Shown here piece by piece: positions 26,029-36,650 of a DNA stretch of 61,103 nucleotides. The stretch's first letter is position 1; the number at the start of each line of letters is the position of its first letter. Origin of the DNA: a candidate division TM6 bacterium UASB124 (lineage in GTDB: Bacteria > Babelota > Babeliae > Babelales > RVW-14); contig CAMDFF010000005.1 of the NCBI GenBank assembly GCA_945897315.1, forward strand, positions 1-61,103, in the 5' to 3' direction. The position numbers and the translations under genes are program-made. Under the pieces are notes generated by a model. The model ran no database searches. It saw nothing but the letters and a program-made list of their open reading frames with translations, and was not told the DNA's origin.

Positions 26029-26589
26029 CTAGCCCCTTACATTCTTTTGAAAAGGCATCTTGAATTTTTTCAACAATTCTAAAGCATGCTTATCATCTCT
26101 AGTAGTTGTATGAATCGTGATATTCATGCCACGTGATTTATCAGTCTTATCATAATCAACTTCAGGAAAAACCATCCAGTCTTTAAGCCCAAGATTATAA
26201 TTACCTTGTCCATCAAAGGTTGTTTTTACCCCTTGAAAGTCACGAACAGCAGGCAACACAACATTGATTAATTTATCAAGGAAGTGATACATTTTGTTAC
26301 CGCGAAGCGTAACCATAACACCGATTGGCATGCCTTCACGCAGCTTAAAGCCCGCAATTGATTTTTTTGCCAATGTTTTTGCTGAATACTGACCAGCAAT
26401 TTGATCGATAATTTCTTTAACCGTATTCACTGCTTTTGAATCTTGAACAGCTTCTTTGACGCCAACATTCAATACTATTTTTGAAATAGCAGGAACTTGC
26501 ATAACATTCCCCACCCCAAGCTCTTTATGCAGCTCAGCGCGAAGAGTAGTTTTGAACAGTTCTTCCAAACGAGATTTCATTTTATTCAT
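26029..26589 (-). CDS. rplE: Ribosomal protein L5
   Basis: This 186-aa 5S rRNA-binding protein contacts the P-site tRNA. Signatures seen are MQVPAISKIVLNVGVKEAVQ, SIAGFKLREGMPIGVMVTLR, and PAVRDFQGVKTTFDGQGNYN LGLKDWMVFPEVDYDK. The open frame begins ten codons further upstream (26619) inside rplX. The ATG at 26589, preceded by GGTAGGT, removes the overlap and gives a normal length. The second Met three codons later is also possible. Confidence 0.95.
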   Translation of the reverse strand: MNKMKSRLEELFKTTLRAELHKELGVGNVMQVPAISKIVLNVGVKEAVQDSKAVNTVKEIIDQIAGQYSAKTLAKKSIAGFKLREGMPIGVMVTLRGNKMYHFLDKLINVVLPAVRDFQGVKTTFDGQGNYNLGLKDWMVFPEVDYDKTDKSRGMNITIHTTTRDDKHALELLKKFKMPFQKNVRG

Positions 26590-26600
26590 ACCTACCACGC

Positions 26601-26915
26601 TTAGAACGTTTCTTTGCAACGACTACAGATGCGAACATTTTTACCCGTATCAAGTTTTTTCACCTGAATTCTGCATGGCTTCTTACAAGCTGAGCAAACT
26701 GGCATAACCTTTGCTAGGCAAACGGAACGTTCTTCTTTTATAATACCACCTTTTTGGCCTTGTCGTGTTGGTTTGACATGTTTGGTAACCATAGCAACGT
26801 CCTTCACTAACACTGCATCCTCTTTTGGATACACTGCAAGAACAACACTCTGTTTACCCTTGTCTTTACCTGAAAGCACAACAACCATATCATTTTTCTT
26901 AACTCGCGCTAGCAT
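26601..26915 (-). CDS. rplX: Ribosomal protein L24 with zinc ribbon
   Basis: This 104-aa early assembly protein has a KOW domain at the N-terminus (VKKNDMVVVLSGKDKGKQSV), a central KHVKPTRQGQKGGIIKEE stretch and a C-terminal ribbon with two CXXC pairs (VCSACKK and ICSRCKE). The frame opens two codons upstream with TTG. The ATG at 26915 with AGAGGA six bases before it is preferred. Confidence 0.95.
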   Translation of the reverse strand: MLARVKKNDMVVVLSGKDKGKQSVVLAVYPKEDAVLVKDVAMVTKHVKPTRQGQKGGIIKEERSVCLAKVMPVCSACKKPCRIQVKKLDTGKNVRICSRCKETF

Positions 26916-26930
26916 ACACAATCCTCTGGC

Positions 26931-27299
26931 CTACAGCACTTCTGGTGCAAGTGAAATAATCTTAGAATGCCCAGCCAATTTCAATTCACGCGCGACAGGA
27001 CCGAAAATACGTGAACCTACAGGCTGGCTTTCCTTATCCAACAAAACTGCTGCGTTATCATCAAAGCGTATGTAGCTGCCATCAGGACGGCGGCACTCTT
27101 TCCGTGTCCTTACTATAACAGCATTACAAACATCGCTCTTCTTTACAAGCCCGCCAGGGATTGCTCGCTTAACAGTAACTTTTACAATATCGCCTAAATA
27201 CGCGTACCGTTTACCAGTACTACCATTTACACGAATTACTTGAACTTTTTTTGCGCCGGAATTATCAGCAACTTCAAGCATCGAACGTTCTTGTACCAT
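26931..27299 (-). CDS. rplN: Ribosomal protein L14
   Basis: This 122-aa L14 forms an inter-subunit bridge. It shows [20 protein letters not shown], the signature [45 protein letters not shown] and the end [25 protein letters not shown] lies eight bases before the ATG. It is followed by rplX as usual. Confidence 0.97.
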   Translation of the reverse strand: MVQERSMLEVADNSGAKKVQVIRVNGSTGKRYAYLGDIVKVTVKRAIPGGLVKKSDVCNAVIVRTRKECRRPDGSYIRFDDNAAVLLDKESQPVGSRIFGPVARELKLAGHSKIISLAPEVL

Positions 27300-27315
27300 T
27301 TTTCACTCCTTAGTT

Positions 27316-27591
27316 TTAGTGAGAAAGAACACGAACAAGCGTCATATGCTTGGTCTTTGACAATGGACGACATTCAGCAACCTCAATATGATCACCAATC
27401 TTAGCAATACCATTTTCGTCATGCACTTTGAATTTGCTATAACGACGAATGACCTTACCATAGACTGGATGCTTGAGGGTTCTTACAATTTTCACAACAA
27501 CCGTTTTTTCCATTTTGTCAGAGACAACTTCCCCAACAAGAACACGACCACCAGTTTTGTCATTCTTAACAGCATTTTTTTCTGTAACCAT
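27316..27591 (-). CDS. rpsQ: Ribosomal protein S17
   Basis: This 91-aa OB-fold protein binds the 5' domain of 16S rRNA. The conserved core is [37 protein letters not shown] and [26 protein letters not shown] dozen extra polar residues precede the core. It lies between rpmC and rplN. Confidence 0.96.
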   Translation of the reverse strand: MVTEKNAVKNDKTGGRVLVGEVVSDKMEKTVVVKIVRTLKHPVYGKVIRRYSKFKVHDENGIAKIGDHIEVAECRPLSKTKHMTLVRVLSH

Positions 27592-27599
27592 TGTGCTAC

Positions 27600-27815
27600 C
27601 TATTTAGTTTTTGAAGAGCCAACAACATCCTGTTTTGCCTTCAAAACAGTCAATGTTTGTGCAATAGCAACGCGCAGTTTTCCATAAAGAGAGGTGTCTT
27701 TGACTTGCCCGGTGAGCTTGCTGAACTTGAGGGTGAAAAGCTCACTTTTCAAGCTTTTTGCCTTTTGTTCAAGCATAGACACATCTAAATTATTCAATTC
27801 ATTCATATTTACCAT
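27600..27815 (-). CDS. rpmC: Ribosomal protein L29
   Basis: This 71-aa two-helix protein at the polypeptide exit tunnel resembles L29 by its [23 protein letters not shown] helix, followed by [20 protein letters not shown]. The sequence is divergent, and its position between rplP and rpsQ supports the call. L29 is a docking site for trigger factor and SRP. Confidence 0.9.
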   Translation of the reverse strand: MVNMNELNNLDVSMLEQKAKSLKSELFTLKFSKLTGQVKDTSLYGKLRVAIAQTLTVLKAKQDVVGSSKTK

Positions 27816-27828
27816 AACTGCACCTGTT

Positions 27829-28266
27829 TTAACTTACTGATGGATTTTCAGCAATGCTGGTTGCCTTATCAATAAATCTTGTTTTCATTGGCAATTTGTA
27901 AGCAGCCTGCTCCAAAATAACCTTTGCTTCCTCGCGAGAAACACCACCAACTTCTATAATAATGCGTCCACGCTTTACACGAGAAACCCAATACTCAGGA
28001 TTTCCTTTTCCTTTACCCATACGCGTTTCAGCTGGCTTCTTGGTAACAGGAATATCAGGGAATATACGCAAAAACGATTCCCCAACCTTTTTGAGATGGC
28101 GATTTACCGCAACACGAATCGCTTCAATATGACGAGCACTGATACGAGCTGGCTCAACAGCCATAAGGCCATATTCACCAAACATTACCGTACGCGCACC
28201 TTTTGAACGACCGTTAATACGGCCTTTTTGCACTTTTCTATACTTGGTCTTTTTTGGCATCAACAT
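27829..28266 (-). CDS. rplP: Ribosomal protein L16
   Basis: This 145-aa L16 organises the A-site tRNA region. It has [20 protein letters not shown] at the start, [52 protein letters not shown] and [20 protein letters not shown], all diagnostic. A short extra tail ([10 protein letters not shown]) follows the usual end. It lies four bases after rpsC. Confidence 0.97.
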   Translation of the reverse strand: MLMPKKTKYRKVQKGRINGRSKGARTVMFGEYGLMAVEPARISARHIEAIRVAVNRHLKKVGESFLRIFPDIPVTKKPAETRMGKGKGNPEYWVSRVKRGRIIIEVGGVSREEAKVILEQAAYKLPMKTRFIDKATSIAENPSVS

Positions 28267-28270
28267 GATG

Positions 28271-28918
28271 TTATCCTCTTACCGCTGTTATACCGGTAGG
28301 GTACTCACCCTTGCAAATCCACACCTTGATACCAATTAAACCATAGGTAGTCAAAGCTTCTGCATGCGCATAATCAATATTAGCACGCAATGTATGCAAA
28401 GGAACCGAACCTAGGCGTATCCATTCAATACGTGCAATTTCAGCGCCACCAATACGACCTGCTACACAGATCTTAATTCCTTTAGCGCCGCTTTTCATTG
28501 CTGCTTGACCAGCTTTTTTCATCAGCCGTTTAAAGCTAACGCGTTTTTCCAACTGATCAGCAATACTCTCTGCAACAAGACGCGCATTAGCCTCTGGGTT
28601 TTTAATTTCTTGAATAGAAATTTCCACAGTCTTTTTGAGCGACTTACCCAAATCATATTTTAATTGCTCGATACCTTGGCCTTTTTTGCCAATGATCATA
28701 CCAGGACGAACTGCATGAATCGTCACACGAACATTACCGACAGCCTTATCGATAACAATACGCGCAATGTCTGAAACATTAAGTCTGTCTTTCAAAAATT
28801 TTCTAATCTTGAAATCTTCTAGGACTTCAAGACCATAGTTTTTTTTAGCAAACCAATGACCTTGCCAATCTTCGTAAATCCCAACTCTAAATCCCACAGG
28901 ATGAACTTTTTGTCCCAC
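28271..28918 (-). CDS. rpsC: Ribosomal protein S3
   Basis: This 215-aa S3 is at the mRNA entry site. It contains a KH domain ([20 protein letters not shown] at about 60-80) and the C-terminal [21 protein letters not shown] region. The open frame extends to 28969, overlapping rplV. The family start (M)[12 protein letters not shown] corresponds to a GTG at 28916-28918 with GAGGG five bases upstream, which removes the overlap and is used here. Confidence 0.95.
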   Translation of the reverse strand: MGQKVHPVGFRVGIYEDWQGHWFAKKNYGLEVLEDFKIRKFLKDRLNVSDIARIVIDKAVGNVRVTIHAVRPGMIIGKKGQGIEQLKYDLGKSLKKTVEISIQEIKNPEANARLVAESIADQLEKRVSFKRLMKKAGQAAMKSGAKGIKICVAGRIGGAEIARIEWIRLGSVPLHTLRANIDYAHAEALTTYGLIGIKVWICKGEYPTGITAVRG

Positions 28919-28946
28919 AGTACCCTCAAAACGTTTTTGTTGCCTT

Positions 28947-29291
28947 TTATGACAGGCGTTTACCAACAATAACTGTAATGTGACTCATACGCTTACGCTG
29001 CGGAGCCGCACGACCCATTGCCGCTGGTTTAAAGTATTTCACAATAGGCCCCTGATCAATACGCACTTCTTTAACCGTTAATGTTGCCATTGAATCGATT
29101 TCAGGATGCTTGACCTGTGCATTAGCGTACGCTGACGCTAATGCCTTAAGCAGGGGCTCTGCTCTTTTTACCGCACAGGTCTTAAGCCATGCATACGCTT
29201 TATCTACAGAGCTACCTCTGATAACATCAGCATAGGGGCGTAACTTGTACGGGGATATTCTAATATATTTACTAATCGCTCTTGCTACCAT
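28947..29291 (-). CDS. rplV: Ribosomal protein L22
   Basis: This 114-aa L22 has a beta-hairpin that lines the exit tunnel. Typical parts are [19 protein letters not shown] near the start, [11 protein letters not shown] in the middle and the tip-plus-end [16 protein letters not shown]. It is followed by rpsC and preceded by a 79-base gap after rpsS. Confidence 0.95.
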   Translation of the reverse strand: MVARAISKYIRISPYKLRPYADVIRGSSVDKAYAWLKTCAVKRAEPLLKALASAYANAQVKHPEIDSMATLTVKEVRIDQGPIVKYFKPAAMGRAAPQRKRMSHITVIVGKRLS

Positions 29292-29370
29292 GGTAAAAAC
29301 CTGATTATTTGCTTTAAATTATACCAAAAAAACTACACTTCGTGTACTGAAAATATGTGTAATTTACTAC

Positions 29371-29685
29371 TTATTTCGCTGCAGGAGCTTTGCTAGGGGC
29401 TTTACCAGGTGCTTTATCTGCTTTACGCTGACCGCTATGAGCTCTAAACGTCCTAGTAGGCGCAAATTCACCAAGTTTATGACCAACCATGTTTTCAGTT
29501 ACAAAAACGGCTGCAAATTTACGTCCATCATGCACTGCAAAACTAAGCCCGACAAAGTCAGGAGTAATCATACTTGCTCGCTTGTAGGTTTTAATGACTT
29601 CGCGCTTGCCTAAAGTTTTTACTTTGACAATTTTATCCGCAAGCTTAGGGTCAACATAAGGACCTTTATTCAGAGATCGTGACAT
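29371..29685 (-). CDS. rpsS: Ribosomal protein S19 with KAP tail
   Basis: This 104-aa 30S head protein forms a complex with S13. The core is clear: [46 protein letters not shown] and [20 protein letters not shown]. After the core, a lineage-type tail of Lys/Ala/Pro repeats ([14 protein letters not shown]) extends the protein by about 15 residues. It lies 13 bases after rplB. Confidence 0.96.
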   Translation of the reverse strand: MSRSLNKGPYVDPKLADKIVKVKTLGKREVIKTYKRASMITPDFVGLSFAVHDGRKFAAVFVTENMVGHKLGEFAPTRTFRAHSGQRKADKAPGKAPSKAPAAK

Positions 29686-29698
29686 AATTATTCCTTAG

Positions 29699-30517
29699 TT
29701 ACTTTCGGCGCTTCAAAATTGCAGTGCTCTTCTTACGGCGAGTACGTGTACCCTTACAACCCTTACCCCATGGCGAAACAGGATGTGACCCTGATTTAGA
29801 ACGTCCTTCACCACCACCATGAGGGTGATCTACCGGATTCATAGCCATACCGCGAACCGTTGGTCTAATGCCAAGATTTCTGTTACGACCTGCTTTTCCA
29901 ATGACAACGTTCTTAAAATCAGCATTCGACAATGCTCCAACAGTTGCCCAATTTGCATCGCTCACTGTTCTCAATTCGCCTGAAGGCATTTTAAGAATTG
30001 CAAGATTTTTTTCTTTGTTCACTAATTGAACAGAAGATCCTGCTGATCGAGCAAACTTACCGCCCTGCAAAGGATAAAGCTCAACATTATGAACAAAAAA
30101 CCCTATTGGAATTAGTCGTAATGGCAAACAATTACCAATTTTTGCTTCAGCTTTTTCACTGGCTAAAACGGAATCACCAACTCGAAGGCCTTCTGCTTTA
30201 AGAATATAGCCCTTAGCACCAGTGATATAATTAATCAACGCAATTGGCACATTACGATTTGGATCGTACTCGAAAGCAACAATCTTACCCGTAACATCTT
30301 TATGCATACGCTTAAAGTCAATAATACGATATAGCTTTTTTGCACCACCACCACGATGTCGTGATGTAATGCGACCATATGCATTTCGACCACCAGTTTT
30401 TTTCAACGGTGCCGTAAGGCTTTTTTCAGGCGCTTTTTTAGTCAAGTCATCTTGAACTAAATATTGCTGAAACCGCAATGACGGATTACGCGGCTTTCTT
30501 GTAACAATTGTCGTCAT
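29699..30517 (-). CDS. rplB: Ribosomal protein L2
   Basis: This 272-aa L2 is essential for subunit association and peptidyl transfer. It shows GRNAYGRITSRHRGGGAKKLY, YDPNRNVPIALINYITGAKGYI and the diagnostic GMAMNPVDHPHGGGEGRSKS, which contains the conserved His of the peptidyl-transferase region. The length is normal. It abuts rplW with no gap. Confidence 0.98.
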   Translation of the reverse strand: MTTIVTRKPRNPSLRFQQYLVQDDLTKKAPEKSLTAPLKKTGGRNAYGRITSRHRGGGAKKLYRIIDFKRMHKDVTGKIVAFEYDPNRNVPIALINYITGAKGYILKAEGLRVGDSVLASEKAEAKIGNCLPLRLIPIGFFVHNVELYPLQGGKFARSAGSSVQLVNKEKNLAILKMPSGELRTVSDANWATVGALSNADFKNVVIGKAGRNRNLGIRPTVRGMAMNPVDHPHGGGEGRSKSGSHPVSPWGKGCKGTRTRRKKSTAILKRRK

Positions 30518-30871
30518 TTAGTTACCCTCAGCTACTTGTTGTTCTTGAGACTGTTGTTGTTGCTGCGCAGTCATTGACTCAAACAACCCTGGGATCTCAA
30601 TTTTATAACCTTTAACAAGCGTAATAATCGCCTTTTTCAGGTCAGACCCTTTATAAGGTCTTTTATTAAATGACTTCAGCTTCCCACCAAGCTTGATCAT
30701 ACGTACTTTTTCAACCTTAACATCCCACAATTTTTCAACTGCATCACGTACCATTGATTTATTTGCGTTAAGATGCACTTCAAATGTGTACTGCCCAAGC
30801 TTTTTATACAAATCAACTGTCTTAGTCGTGATAAGTGGGCGTTTAATAATATCAAATCTAGTTAATTCCAT
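30518..30871 (-). CDS. rplW: Ribosomal protein L23 with Gln-rich tail
   Basis: This 117-aa L23 is the exit-tunnel docking site for trigger factor and SRP. The core fits the family: [45 protein letters not shown] and [19 protein letters not shown]. The C-terminus adds a Gln-rich tail ([11 protein letters not shown]), which is unusual. Its start overlaps the rplD end by 10 bases. Confidence 0.95.
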   Translation of the reverse strand: MELTRFDIIKRPLITTKTVDLYKKLGQYTFEVHLNANKSMVRDAVEKLWDVKVEKVRMIKLGGKLKSFNKRPYKGSDLKKAIITLVKGYKIEIPGLFESMTAQQQQQSQEQQVAEGN

Positions 30872-31494
30872 TGCGCCACCATCTGCTTCAGCGATTCAAT
30901 ATCTTTTTTCAAGAAAATCCAACAATCACTATTACTCAAATGATATGCATTAGGCTCATCAAAAAGCATGATGCTAACATTTGGCAAATTGCGGAACGAT
31001 GCATATGCCATATCATCATGAAATGGCAAAAACAAAACAACTTTTTTGCTCTCAGCACCCATATTTTTTAGTGCTTGAAGCGCTGTTTTTGTGCTTGGCT
31101 TATTGATCGCTGAAAAATCTAAACAATTCAAAACGTTCTTATCAACCGCATTAAAGAAAAGATTATTAAAAACAAGCTTTCTTTGTCGAGCGTTAATACC
31201 CAGTTCACGTACACGTGGCTGAGGACCAAAGGTCACGCCACCTTTACGCCATATAGGAGAACGAATCGAACTAACACGAGCACGTCCTGTGCCTTTTTGA
31301 CGCCATGGTTTCTTATTAGAAAAAGCTAACTGTCCACGTGTTTTACACGCAACAGTACCTTGTCGCCAATTTTGAAACAAAGCTCTAATAGCACGAGCAA
31401 AAGTAACCGGGCTTTGCTCTTTTTTGTCCATCTCAACATCAAGGTTTAACGTTTCTGCTTTACCTTGGTTGCCATACAATGAAATAGTAAACAT
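30862..31494 (-). CDS. rplD: Ribosomal protein L4
   Basis: This 210-aa L4 lines the exit tunnel; in E. coli it also represses the S10 operon. Motifs are [20 protein letters not shown], the tunnel loop [33 protein letters not shown], and a C-terminal Rossmann-like part ending in W-rich [20 protein letters not shown]. It is followed by rplW. Confidence 0.96.
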   Translation of the reverse strand: MFTISLYGNQGKAETLNLDVEMDKKEQSPVTFARAIRALFQNWRQGTVACKTRGQLAFSNKKPWRQKGTGRARVSSIRSPIWRKGGVTFGPQPRVRELGINARQRKLVFNNLFFNAVDKNVLNCLDFSAINKPSTKTALQALKNMGAESKKVVLFLPFHDDMAYASFRNLPNVSIMLFDEPNAYHLSNSDCWIFLKKDIESLKQMVAQWN

Positions 31495-31497
31495 ACG

Positions 31498-32124
31498 TTA
31501 AACTCCCTGCTTTTTGATAGAGACAAAAGAGTTTTTCTTACCAGGAACCGCACCTTTAACAAACAAGTGACCTGACTCTTTATCGATACGTATAATCTTA
31601 AGACCACGTACCGTTAATTGAGCATCACCCGCATGACCAGGAAAACGTTTACCTTTAATAATTTCACCTTGTCGTCTCAAGTGACCACTAGACCCAGGTT
31701 TACGATGAAAGGTGGAACCATGACTCTTTGGTCCGCCTGCAAAACCCCATCGCTTCACAACGCCTTGAAAGCCAAGACCCTTGCTCGTACCGGTGATAGC
31801 AATAAAGTCACCTTCATTGAAAGCTAAATGCTCGGTAGTCACACTCTGTCCAACGGCGAACTCACCTGACACATTTGCTGGTATTTCTTTTAATTGCAAA
31901 AAATACTCATTTTTTGCTTTAAGCCATACAGGAGAAAATTCCTGCGCTTTGTATCTATCTCTCAATAGACCCAATTGCAACGCATCATAACCTTCTTTTG
32001 CTGTTGACTTAATCTGAGTTACAAAAAGGTTGTTAATATTAACAACCGTAACGGGAACAACATTTCCATTTTCATCAAAAAGTTGGGTCATCCCAACTTT
32101 TGTTCCAATGACACTGTTCAACAT
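31498..32124 (-). CDS. rplC: Ribosomal protein L3
   Basis: This 208-aa L3 helps start 50S assembly. Its features are VIGTKVGMTQLFDENGNVVP VTVV at the start, and GTSKGLGFQGVVKRWGFAGG with PKSHGSTFHRKPGSSG in the central extension near the peptidyl-transferase centre. The end is HLFVKGAVPGKKNSFVSI. It lies four bases before rplD in transcription order. Confidence 0.97.
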   Translation of the reverse strand: MLNSVIGTKVGMTQLFDENGNVVPVTVVNINNLFVTQIKSTAKEGYDALQLGLLRDRYKAQEFSPVWLKAKNEYFLQLKEIPANVSGEFAVGQSVTTEHLAFNEGDFIAITGTSKGLGFQGVVKRWGFAGGPKSHGSTFHRKPGSSGHLRRQGEIIKGKRFPGHAGDAQLTVRGLKIIRIDKESGHLFVKGAVPGKKNSFVSIKKQGV

Positions 32125-32147
32125 AGCAGCCTCGCTTGAAGTGCCAA

Positions 32148-32453
32148 CTACTTAATCTCAACATCTACACCAGCTGAAATATTTAATTTCATTAGTGCAT
32201 CCATTGTTTGTTCAGCAGGTGACACAATATCTAAAATTCGTTTGTGTGTAATGATTTCAAACTGCTCGCGTGATTTTTTATCGACATGAGGAGATCTCAA
32301 TACGGTAAAGACACGCTTTCTGTTGGGAAGTGGAACAGGACCCACAACATGAGATCCTGTTCTTTTAACTGTCATAACAATTTGTCTAACGGCATTGTCT
32401 AATAGACGATGATCGTAAGATTTTAATGTCAGGCGTATTTTCTGTTTTTTCAT
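32148..32453 (-). CDS. rpsJ: Ribosomal protein S10 / NusE
   Basis: This 101-aa 30S head protein also acts as NusE in antitermination. It carries [49 protein letters not shown] and [20 protein letters not shown]. It opens the S10 part of the superoperon, directly after tuf with a 22-base gap and no sign of a separate promoter. Confidence 0.97.
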   Translation of the reverse strand: MKKQKIRLTLKSYDHRLLDNAVRQIVMTVKRTGSHVVGPVPLPNRKRVFTVLRSPHVDKKSREQFEIITHKRILDIVSPAEQTMDALMKLNISAGVDVEIK

Positions 32454-32475
32454 AGCGACTTCTTGCCTTGAAAAA

Positions 32476-33666
32476 CTATTCTATAATTTGTGTTACAACG
32501 CCTGCGCCGATGGTGCGGCCACCTTCACGGACAGCAAACTTCAGCTCTTTGTCCATAGCAATTTTACTTACTAGCTCGATCACTACTTCTACGTCATCGC
32601 CAGGCATAACCATTTCACGGCCTTGTGGCAATGTTACCGTACCAGTAACGTCAGTTGTTCGAAAGTAAAATTGTGGTCTATAACCAGTAAAGAACGGGCT
32701 ATGACGGCCACCTTCCTCTTTTTTCAGAACAAGGATTTGTGCCTTGAACTTTTTATGAGGAGTGAGTGAACCAGGCTTTGCCAGAACTTGACCACGTTCG
32801 ACATCTTCTTTTTTCGTACCACGAAGAAGAAGACCAACGTTATCACCAGCCATCGCTTCTTTCATTTCCTTATTGAACATTTCAACGCCAGTAACAGTAG
32901 TCTTGCAGGTATCTTTAAACCCAATCATTTCTACTTCATCACCAACCTTGACTATTCCTTGCTCAATACGACCAGTCACAACAGTACCGCGACCAGAAAT
33001 AGAGAACACATCTTCAATAGGCATCAAGAATGGTTTTTCCACTTCACGTTTTGGCGTAACAATGAAAGTATCCACAGCTTCCATGAGCTTCATGATTGCT
33101 GGAATACCAATTTCACTTGTATCACCATTAAGTGCCTTTAACGCAGAACCACGAATAATCGGTGTTGTTGCGCCAGGAAATCCTTTTTGCGTCAACAGGT
33201 CACGAACTTCTTCTTCAACAAGCTCAACCATGCTGATATCATCAACCATGTCTACTTTGTTCAAGAAAACAACCAACCCTGGCACACCAATTTGATGCGC
33301 AAGGAGGATGTGCTCACGAGTCTGTGGCATAGGTCCATCTGGAGCAGAAACAACAAGAATTGCTCCGTCCATCTGTGCAGCGCCGGTGATCATGTTTTTA
33401 ACATAATCCGCATGCCCAGGACAGTCTACGTGTGCATAGTGCCTGTTTGCTGTTTCATATTCAACGTGAGTAGCATTAATAGTAATACCACGTGCTCTTT
33501 CTTCTGGCGCTTTATCAATTTGATCATACGCTTTGAATTCAGCCATACCTTGAGATGCAAGCACTTTAGTAATCGCCGCTGTTAGTGTTGTTTTACCATG
33601 ATCAACGTGACCAATAGTACCAACGTTTACGTGGGGCTTTTTACGCTCAAATACACCTTTTGCCAT
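32476..33666 (-). CDS. tuf: Elongation factor Tu
   Basis: This 396-aa GTPase brings aminoacyl-tRNA to the ribosome. G1 is GHVDHGKTT (about residues 18-26), G2 [10 protein letters not shown]3 DCPGHADY, G4 NKVDMVDD and G5 GSALKAL. Domains 2 and 3 are complete, ending GVVTQIIE. Only this tuf copy is in the window. It lies between fusA and rpsJ, joining the str and S10 operons. Confidence 0.98.
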   Translation of the reverse strand: MAKGVFERKKPHVNVGTIGHVDHGKTTLTAAITKVLASQGMAEFKAYDQIDKAPEERARGITINATHVEYETANRHYAHVDCPGHADYVKNMITGAAQMDGAILVVSAPDGPMPQTREHILLAHQIGVPGLVVFLNKVDMVDDISMVELVEEEVRDLLTQKGFPGATTPIIRGSALKALNGDTSEIGIPAIMKLMEAVDTFIVTPKREVEKPFLMPIEDVFSISGRGTVVTGRIEQGIVKVGDEVEMIGFKDTCKTTVTGVEMFNKEMKEAMAGDNVGLLLRGTKKEDVERGQVLAKPGSLTPHKKFKAQILVLKKEEGGRHSPFFTGYRPQFYFRTTDVTGTVTLPQGREMVMPGDDVEVVIELVSKIAMDKELKFAVREGGRTIGAGVVTQIIE

Positions 33667-33705
33667 CGTAAATCCTTCTAAACTAAGTGTATTGTTTTGT
33701 TTATA

Positions 33706-35766
33706 TTATTTTTTAACAACAACTGCATCTTGAACGTTCTTAGGAACTTCTCGATACGTTTCAAATTGCATAGAATAACCTGCACGACCCTTCGTTAGAG
33801 AACGAAGCTCCGTGGAATAACCAAACATTTCGGCAAGTGGAACTTCTGCTATAACGGCTTGAACACCTTTACGTGCTTCCATCCCCATAATTCTACCACG
33901 GCGTGAATTCAGGTCTCCCATCACATCACCCATGTTTTCTTCTGGTGTAAGAACTTCAACTTTCATGATTGGTTCTAGAAGAACTGGTGATGCTTTTGCC
34001 ATTCCATCTTTGAACGCCATGGAAGCTGCAATTTTAAATGCAAGTTCAGAAGAGTCAACATCATGATAAGAACCGTCGAATACAGTTACTTTCATGTCAA
34101 CTACCGGATAACCAGCAAGAATACCTGATGTCATTGCTTCTACAATACCTTTTTCGATACCAGGGATAAATTCACGAGGAATCGTACCACCGGTAATACC
34201 ATTCTCAAACTCAAACCCTTGAGCACGCTCACGAGGTTCAAGCTTAAGCCAGCAATGTCCGTATTGACCATGACCACCAGACTGCCTAATAAACTTACCT
34301 TCAACTTCAACAGTGCGTTGAATTGTCTCTTTGTAAGCAACTTCAGCCTTACCTACGTTTGCTTCAACTTTATACTCACGTAGTAAACGATCTACAATTA
34401 TTTCAAGATGCAACTCACCCATACCCGAAATAATTGTTTGGCTCGTTTCTGGATTATATGAAAATCTAAACGATGGATCTTCTTGCATCAACTTACGAAG
34501 CGCAAGAACCATTTTTTCATAATCAGCCTTACCCTTAGGCTCAATTGCAATATGAATTACTGGATCTGGAGCTGTGATTGTTTCAAGCAAAATTGGCTTA
34601 TCTTCTTGTGCCAAGGTATCACCCGTGACAACATCTTTAATACCAACTACAGCCGCAATATCACCTGCTTCAACAGAGGTAACTTCTTCACGCTTATTCG
34701 CATGCAATTTTAGCAAACGACTTACACGCTCTTTTTTGCCACGAGTTGCATTATAAACGTACGAACCAGCCTCAAGACGACCCGAATAAACGCGAACAAA
34801 AGTGAGCGACCCAACAAATGGATCAATCATAATTTTGAAAGCTAAAGCACTAAACGGTCCCTCTGGATCTGGCAGTCTCGTTTCTTCAAGCCCTGTGTCT
34901 GGATTAATACCAGTAATCGGTGGAACATCTAGCGGTGATGGAAGATAATCAATAACCCCATCAAGCAATAATTGCACGCCACGATTCTTAAATGCTGACC
35001 CCGCAAAAACTGGCGTCACGGCTTGCGCCAAAACACCTTTACGTAAAGCATTTTTAATTTCTGCTACAGTGATTTCCTTACCATCAAGGTATTTCTCTGC
35101 AAGTGCATCATCAAAATCACCGGCTTTTTCTACGATAGCGTTATATTGCTCATCACATTGTAGTTCAAATTCAGCAGGAATATCATGCCACACAACGGTA
35201 CCGCCCATTTCGCCTTCGAAAGTAGCCATCCGCCTAGTTAGTACATCAATAATAGCATTGAAATCTTCTGATTGACCTACTGGAATTTGCATTGCAACTG
35301 CATTGCCATGAAGCTTTTTGTTGATATCTTCAACAACAGCAAAATAATCCGCACCAATACGATCAAGCTTATTTACAAAAGCAACACGAGGAACATGATG
35401 CTTGTCAGCCTGGCGCCATACTGTCTCAGATTGAGGCTCAACACCTTCAACGCCAGCAAATACGGCAACAGCACCATCAAGCACACGCATTGATCGCTCT
35501 ACTTCAATCGTAAAATCTACGTGCCCTGGAGTATCAATAATATTTACTTGATGATCAGCCCAACGACAGGTAGTTGCAGCAGCCGTAATAGTAATACCAC
35601 GCTCACGCTCTTGTACCATCCAGTCCATTGTTGCTTCACCCTCGTGAACTTCACCAATTTTATGGGAAACACCGGTATAAAACAAAATACGCTCAGTCAA
35701 CGTTGTTTTACCAGCGTCAATATGAGCAGCAATACCTATATTTCTAAATTTCTGAAGTTTACTCAT
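33706..35766 (-). CDS. fusA: Elongation factor G
   Basis: This 686-aa translocase moves tRNA and mRNA through the ribosome with GTP. G1 AHIDAGKTT, switch [14 protein letters not shown]3 DTPGHVDF and G4 NKLDRIGAD are all present. Domains II-V follow, including [15 protein letters not shown] and the domain IV tip [16 protein letters not shown]. The length is normal. It lies between rpsG and tuf. Confidence 0.98.
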   Translation of the reverse strand: MSKLQKFRNIGIAAHIDAGKTTLTERILFYTGVSHKIGEVHEGEATMDWMVQERERGITITAAATTCRWADHQVNIIDTPGHVDFTIEVERSMRVLDGAVAVFAGVEGVEPQSETVWRQADKHHVPRVAFVNKLDRIGADYFAVVEDINKKLHGNAVAMQIPVGQSEDFNAIIDVLTRRMATFEGEMGGTVVWHDIPAEFELQCDEQYNAIVEKAGDFDDALAEKYLDGKEITVAEIKNALRKGVLAQAVTPVFAGSAFKNRGVQLLLDGVIDYLPSPLDVPPITGINPDTGLEETRLPDPEGPFSALAFKIMIDPFVGSLTFVRVYSGRLEAGSYVYNATRGKKERVSRLLKLHANKREEVTSVEAGDIAAVVGIKDVVTGDTLAQEDKPILLETITAPDPVIHIAIEPKGKADYEKMVLALRKLMQEDPSFRFSYNPETSQTIISGMGELHLEIIVDRLLREYKVEANVGKAEVAYKETIQRTVEVEGKFIRQSGGHGQYGHCWLKLEPRERAQGFEFENGITGGTIPREFIPGIEKGIVEAMTSGILAGYPVVDMKVTVFDGSYHDVDSSELAFKIAASMAFKDGMAKASPVLLEPIMKVEVLTPEENMGDVMGDLNSRRGRIMGMEARKGVQAVIAEVPLAEMFGYSTELRSLTKGRAGYSMQFETYREVPKNVQDAVVVKK

Positions 35767-35784
35767 GACAAACGCCCCTTATTC

Positions 35785-36267
35785 TTACCAAGCATAGTGA
35801 GAGAAGGCGCGATTTGCTTCGGCCATACGATGCACATCGGTCTTTTTCTTAACCGCATTACCATGACCATCAGACGCATCTAACAACTCTGAAGCAAGTC
35901 GCTTGCCCATTGTTTTGTCAGAACGAGATGCAGCCGAGTCAATTAACCAACGAAGAGAAAGCGACATCTGTCTGCCAGCTCTCACTTCAGTAGGAATTTG
36001 GTACACACCACCACCAACGCGACGTGACCGAACTTCTACATATGGCTTAATATTTTCCATTGCTTTTTCAAAAAGCATAAAAGCCTTCTTGTCATCGCCA
36101 TTTAATTTTTGAGCGATACAATCAAATGCTTCATACACGATAGAACGAGCAATACTCTTTTTTCCTCGTTCCATCACAACGTTGATAAGCTTTTGAATGA
36201 GTAATGAACCAAACCGGTCATCAACACCAATATCTCGTCTCAATAAGACTTTTTTACGACGTGGCAT
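35785..36267 (-). CDS. rpsG: Ribosomal protein S7
   Basis: This 160-aa primary 16S-binding protein of the 30S head shows [60 protein letters not shown] and the C-terminal VHRMAEANRAFSHYAW. Its start codon overlaps the rpsL stop by one base (TAATG type), so the two are translationally coupled. Confidence 0.98.
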   Translation of the reverse strand: MPRRKKVLLRRDIGVDDRFGSLLIQKLINVVMERGKKSIARSIVYEAFDCIAQKLNGDDKKAFMLFEKAMENIKPYVEVRSRRVGGGVYQIPTEVRAGRQMSLSLRWLIDSAASRSDKTMGKRLASELLDASDGHGNAVKKKTDVHRMAEANRAFSHYAW

Positions 36268-36650
36268 TACTTGTCACCTTTCTTCTTACGCTTTGCACCA
36301 TATAATGAGCGAGACTGCATACGCCCTGTAACTCCAGCACAGTCAAGCGTCCCACGCACGATATGATAGCGAACACCAGGCAAATCTTTTACTTTTCCAC
36401 CACGAACAAGCACAACTGAGTGTTCCTGGAGATTATGTCCCTCGCCTGGGATATAAGCCGTAACTTCTTTGCCAGTCGTAAGCTTGACACGCGCAATTTT
36501 ACGAAGCGCTGAGTTCGGTTTTTTTGGCGTCATGGTTGTCACACGTGTACAAACACCACGACGTTGTGGAGATGATACCAGAGCAGGAGACTTCGTCCTG
36601 TTCTTAGGTTTTGTGCGCCCAATGCGCACTAGCTGATTGATCGTTGGCAT
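36267..36650 (-). CDS. rpsL: Ribosomal protein S12
   Basis: This 127-aa S12 is the decoding-centre protein. Start [12 protein letters not shown], the [19 protein letters not shown] loop and the [20 protein letters not shown] motif are typical. Both lysines equivalent to E. coli K43 and K87 are present, the streptomycin-sensitive state. It is the first gene of the superoperon, so the main promoter should lie just upstream (36651-36750), but no convincing box was found there. Confidence 0.98.
   Translation of the reverse strand: MPTINQLVRIGRTKPKNRTKSPALVSSPQRRGVCTRVTTMTPKKPNSALRKIARVKLTTGKEVTAYIPGEGHNLQEHSVVLVRGGKVKDLPGVRYHIVRGTLDCAGVTGRMQSRSLYGAKRKKKGDK

Noticed and set aside
26590-28969. Upstream extensions of rplE and rpsC overlapping their neighbours
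   Set aside because: Internal starts with ribosome-binding sites and family-typical N-termini remove the overlaps.
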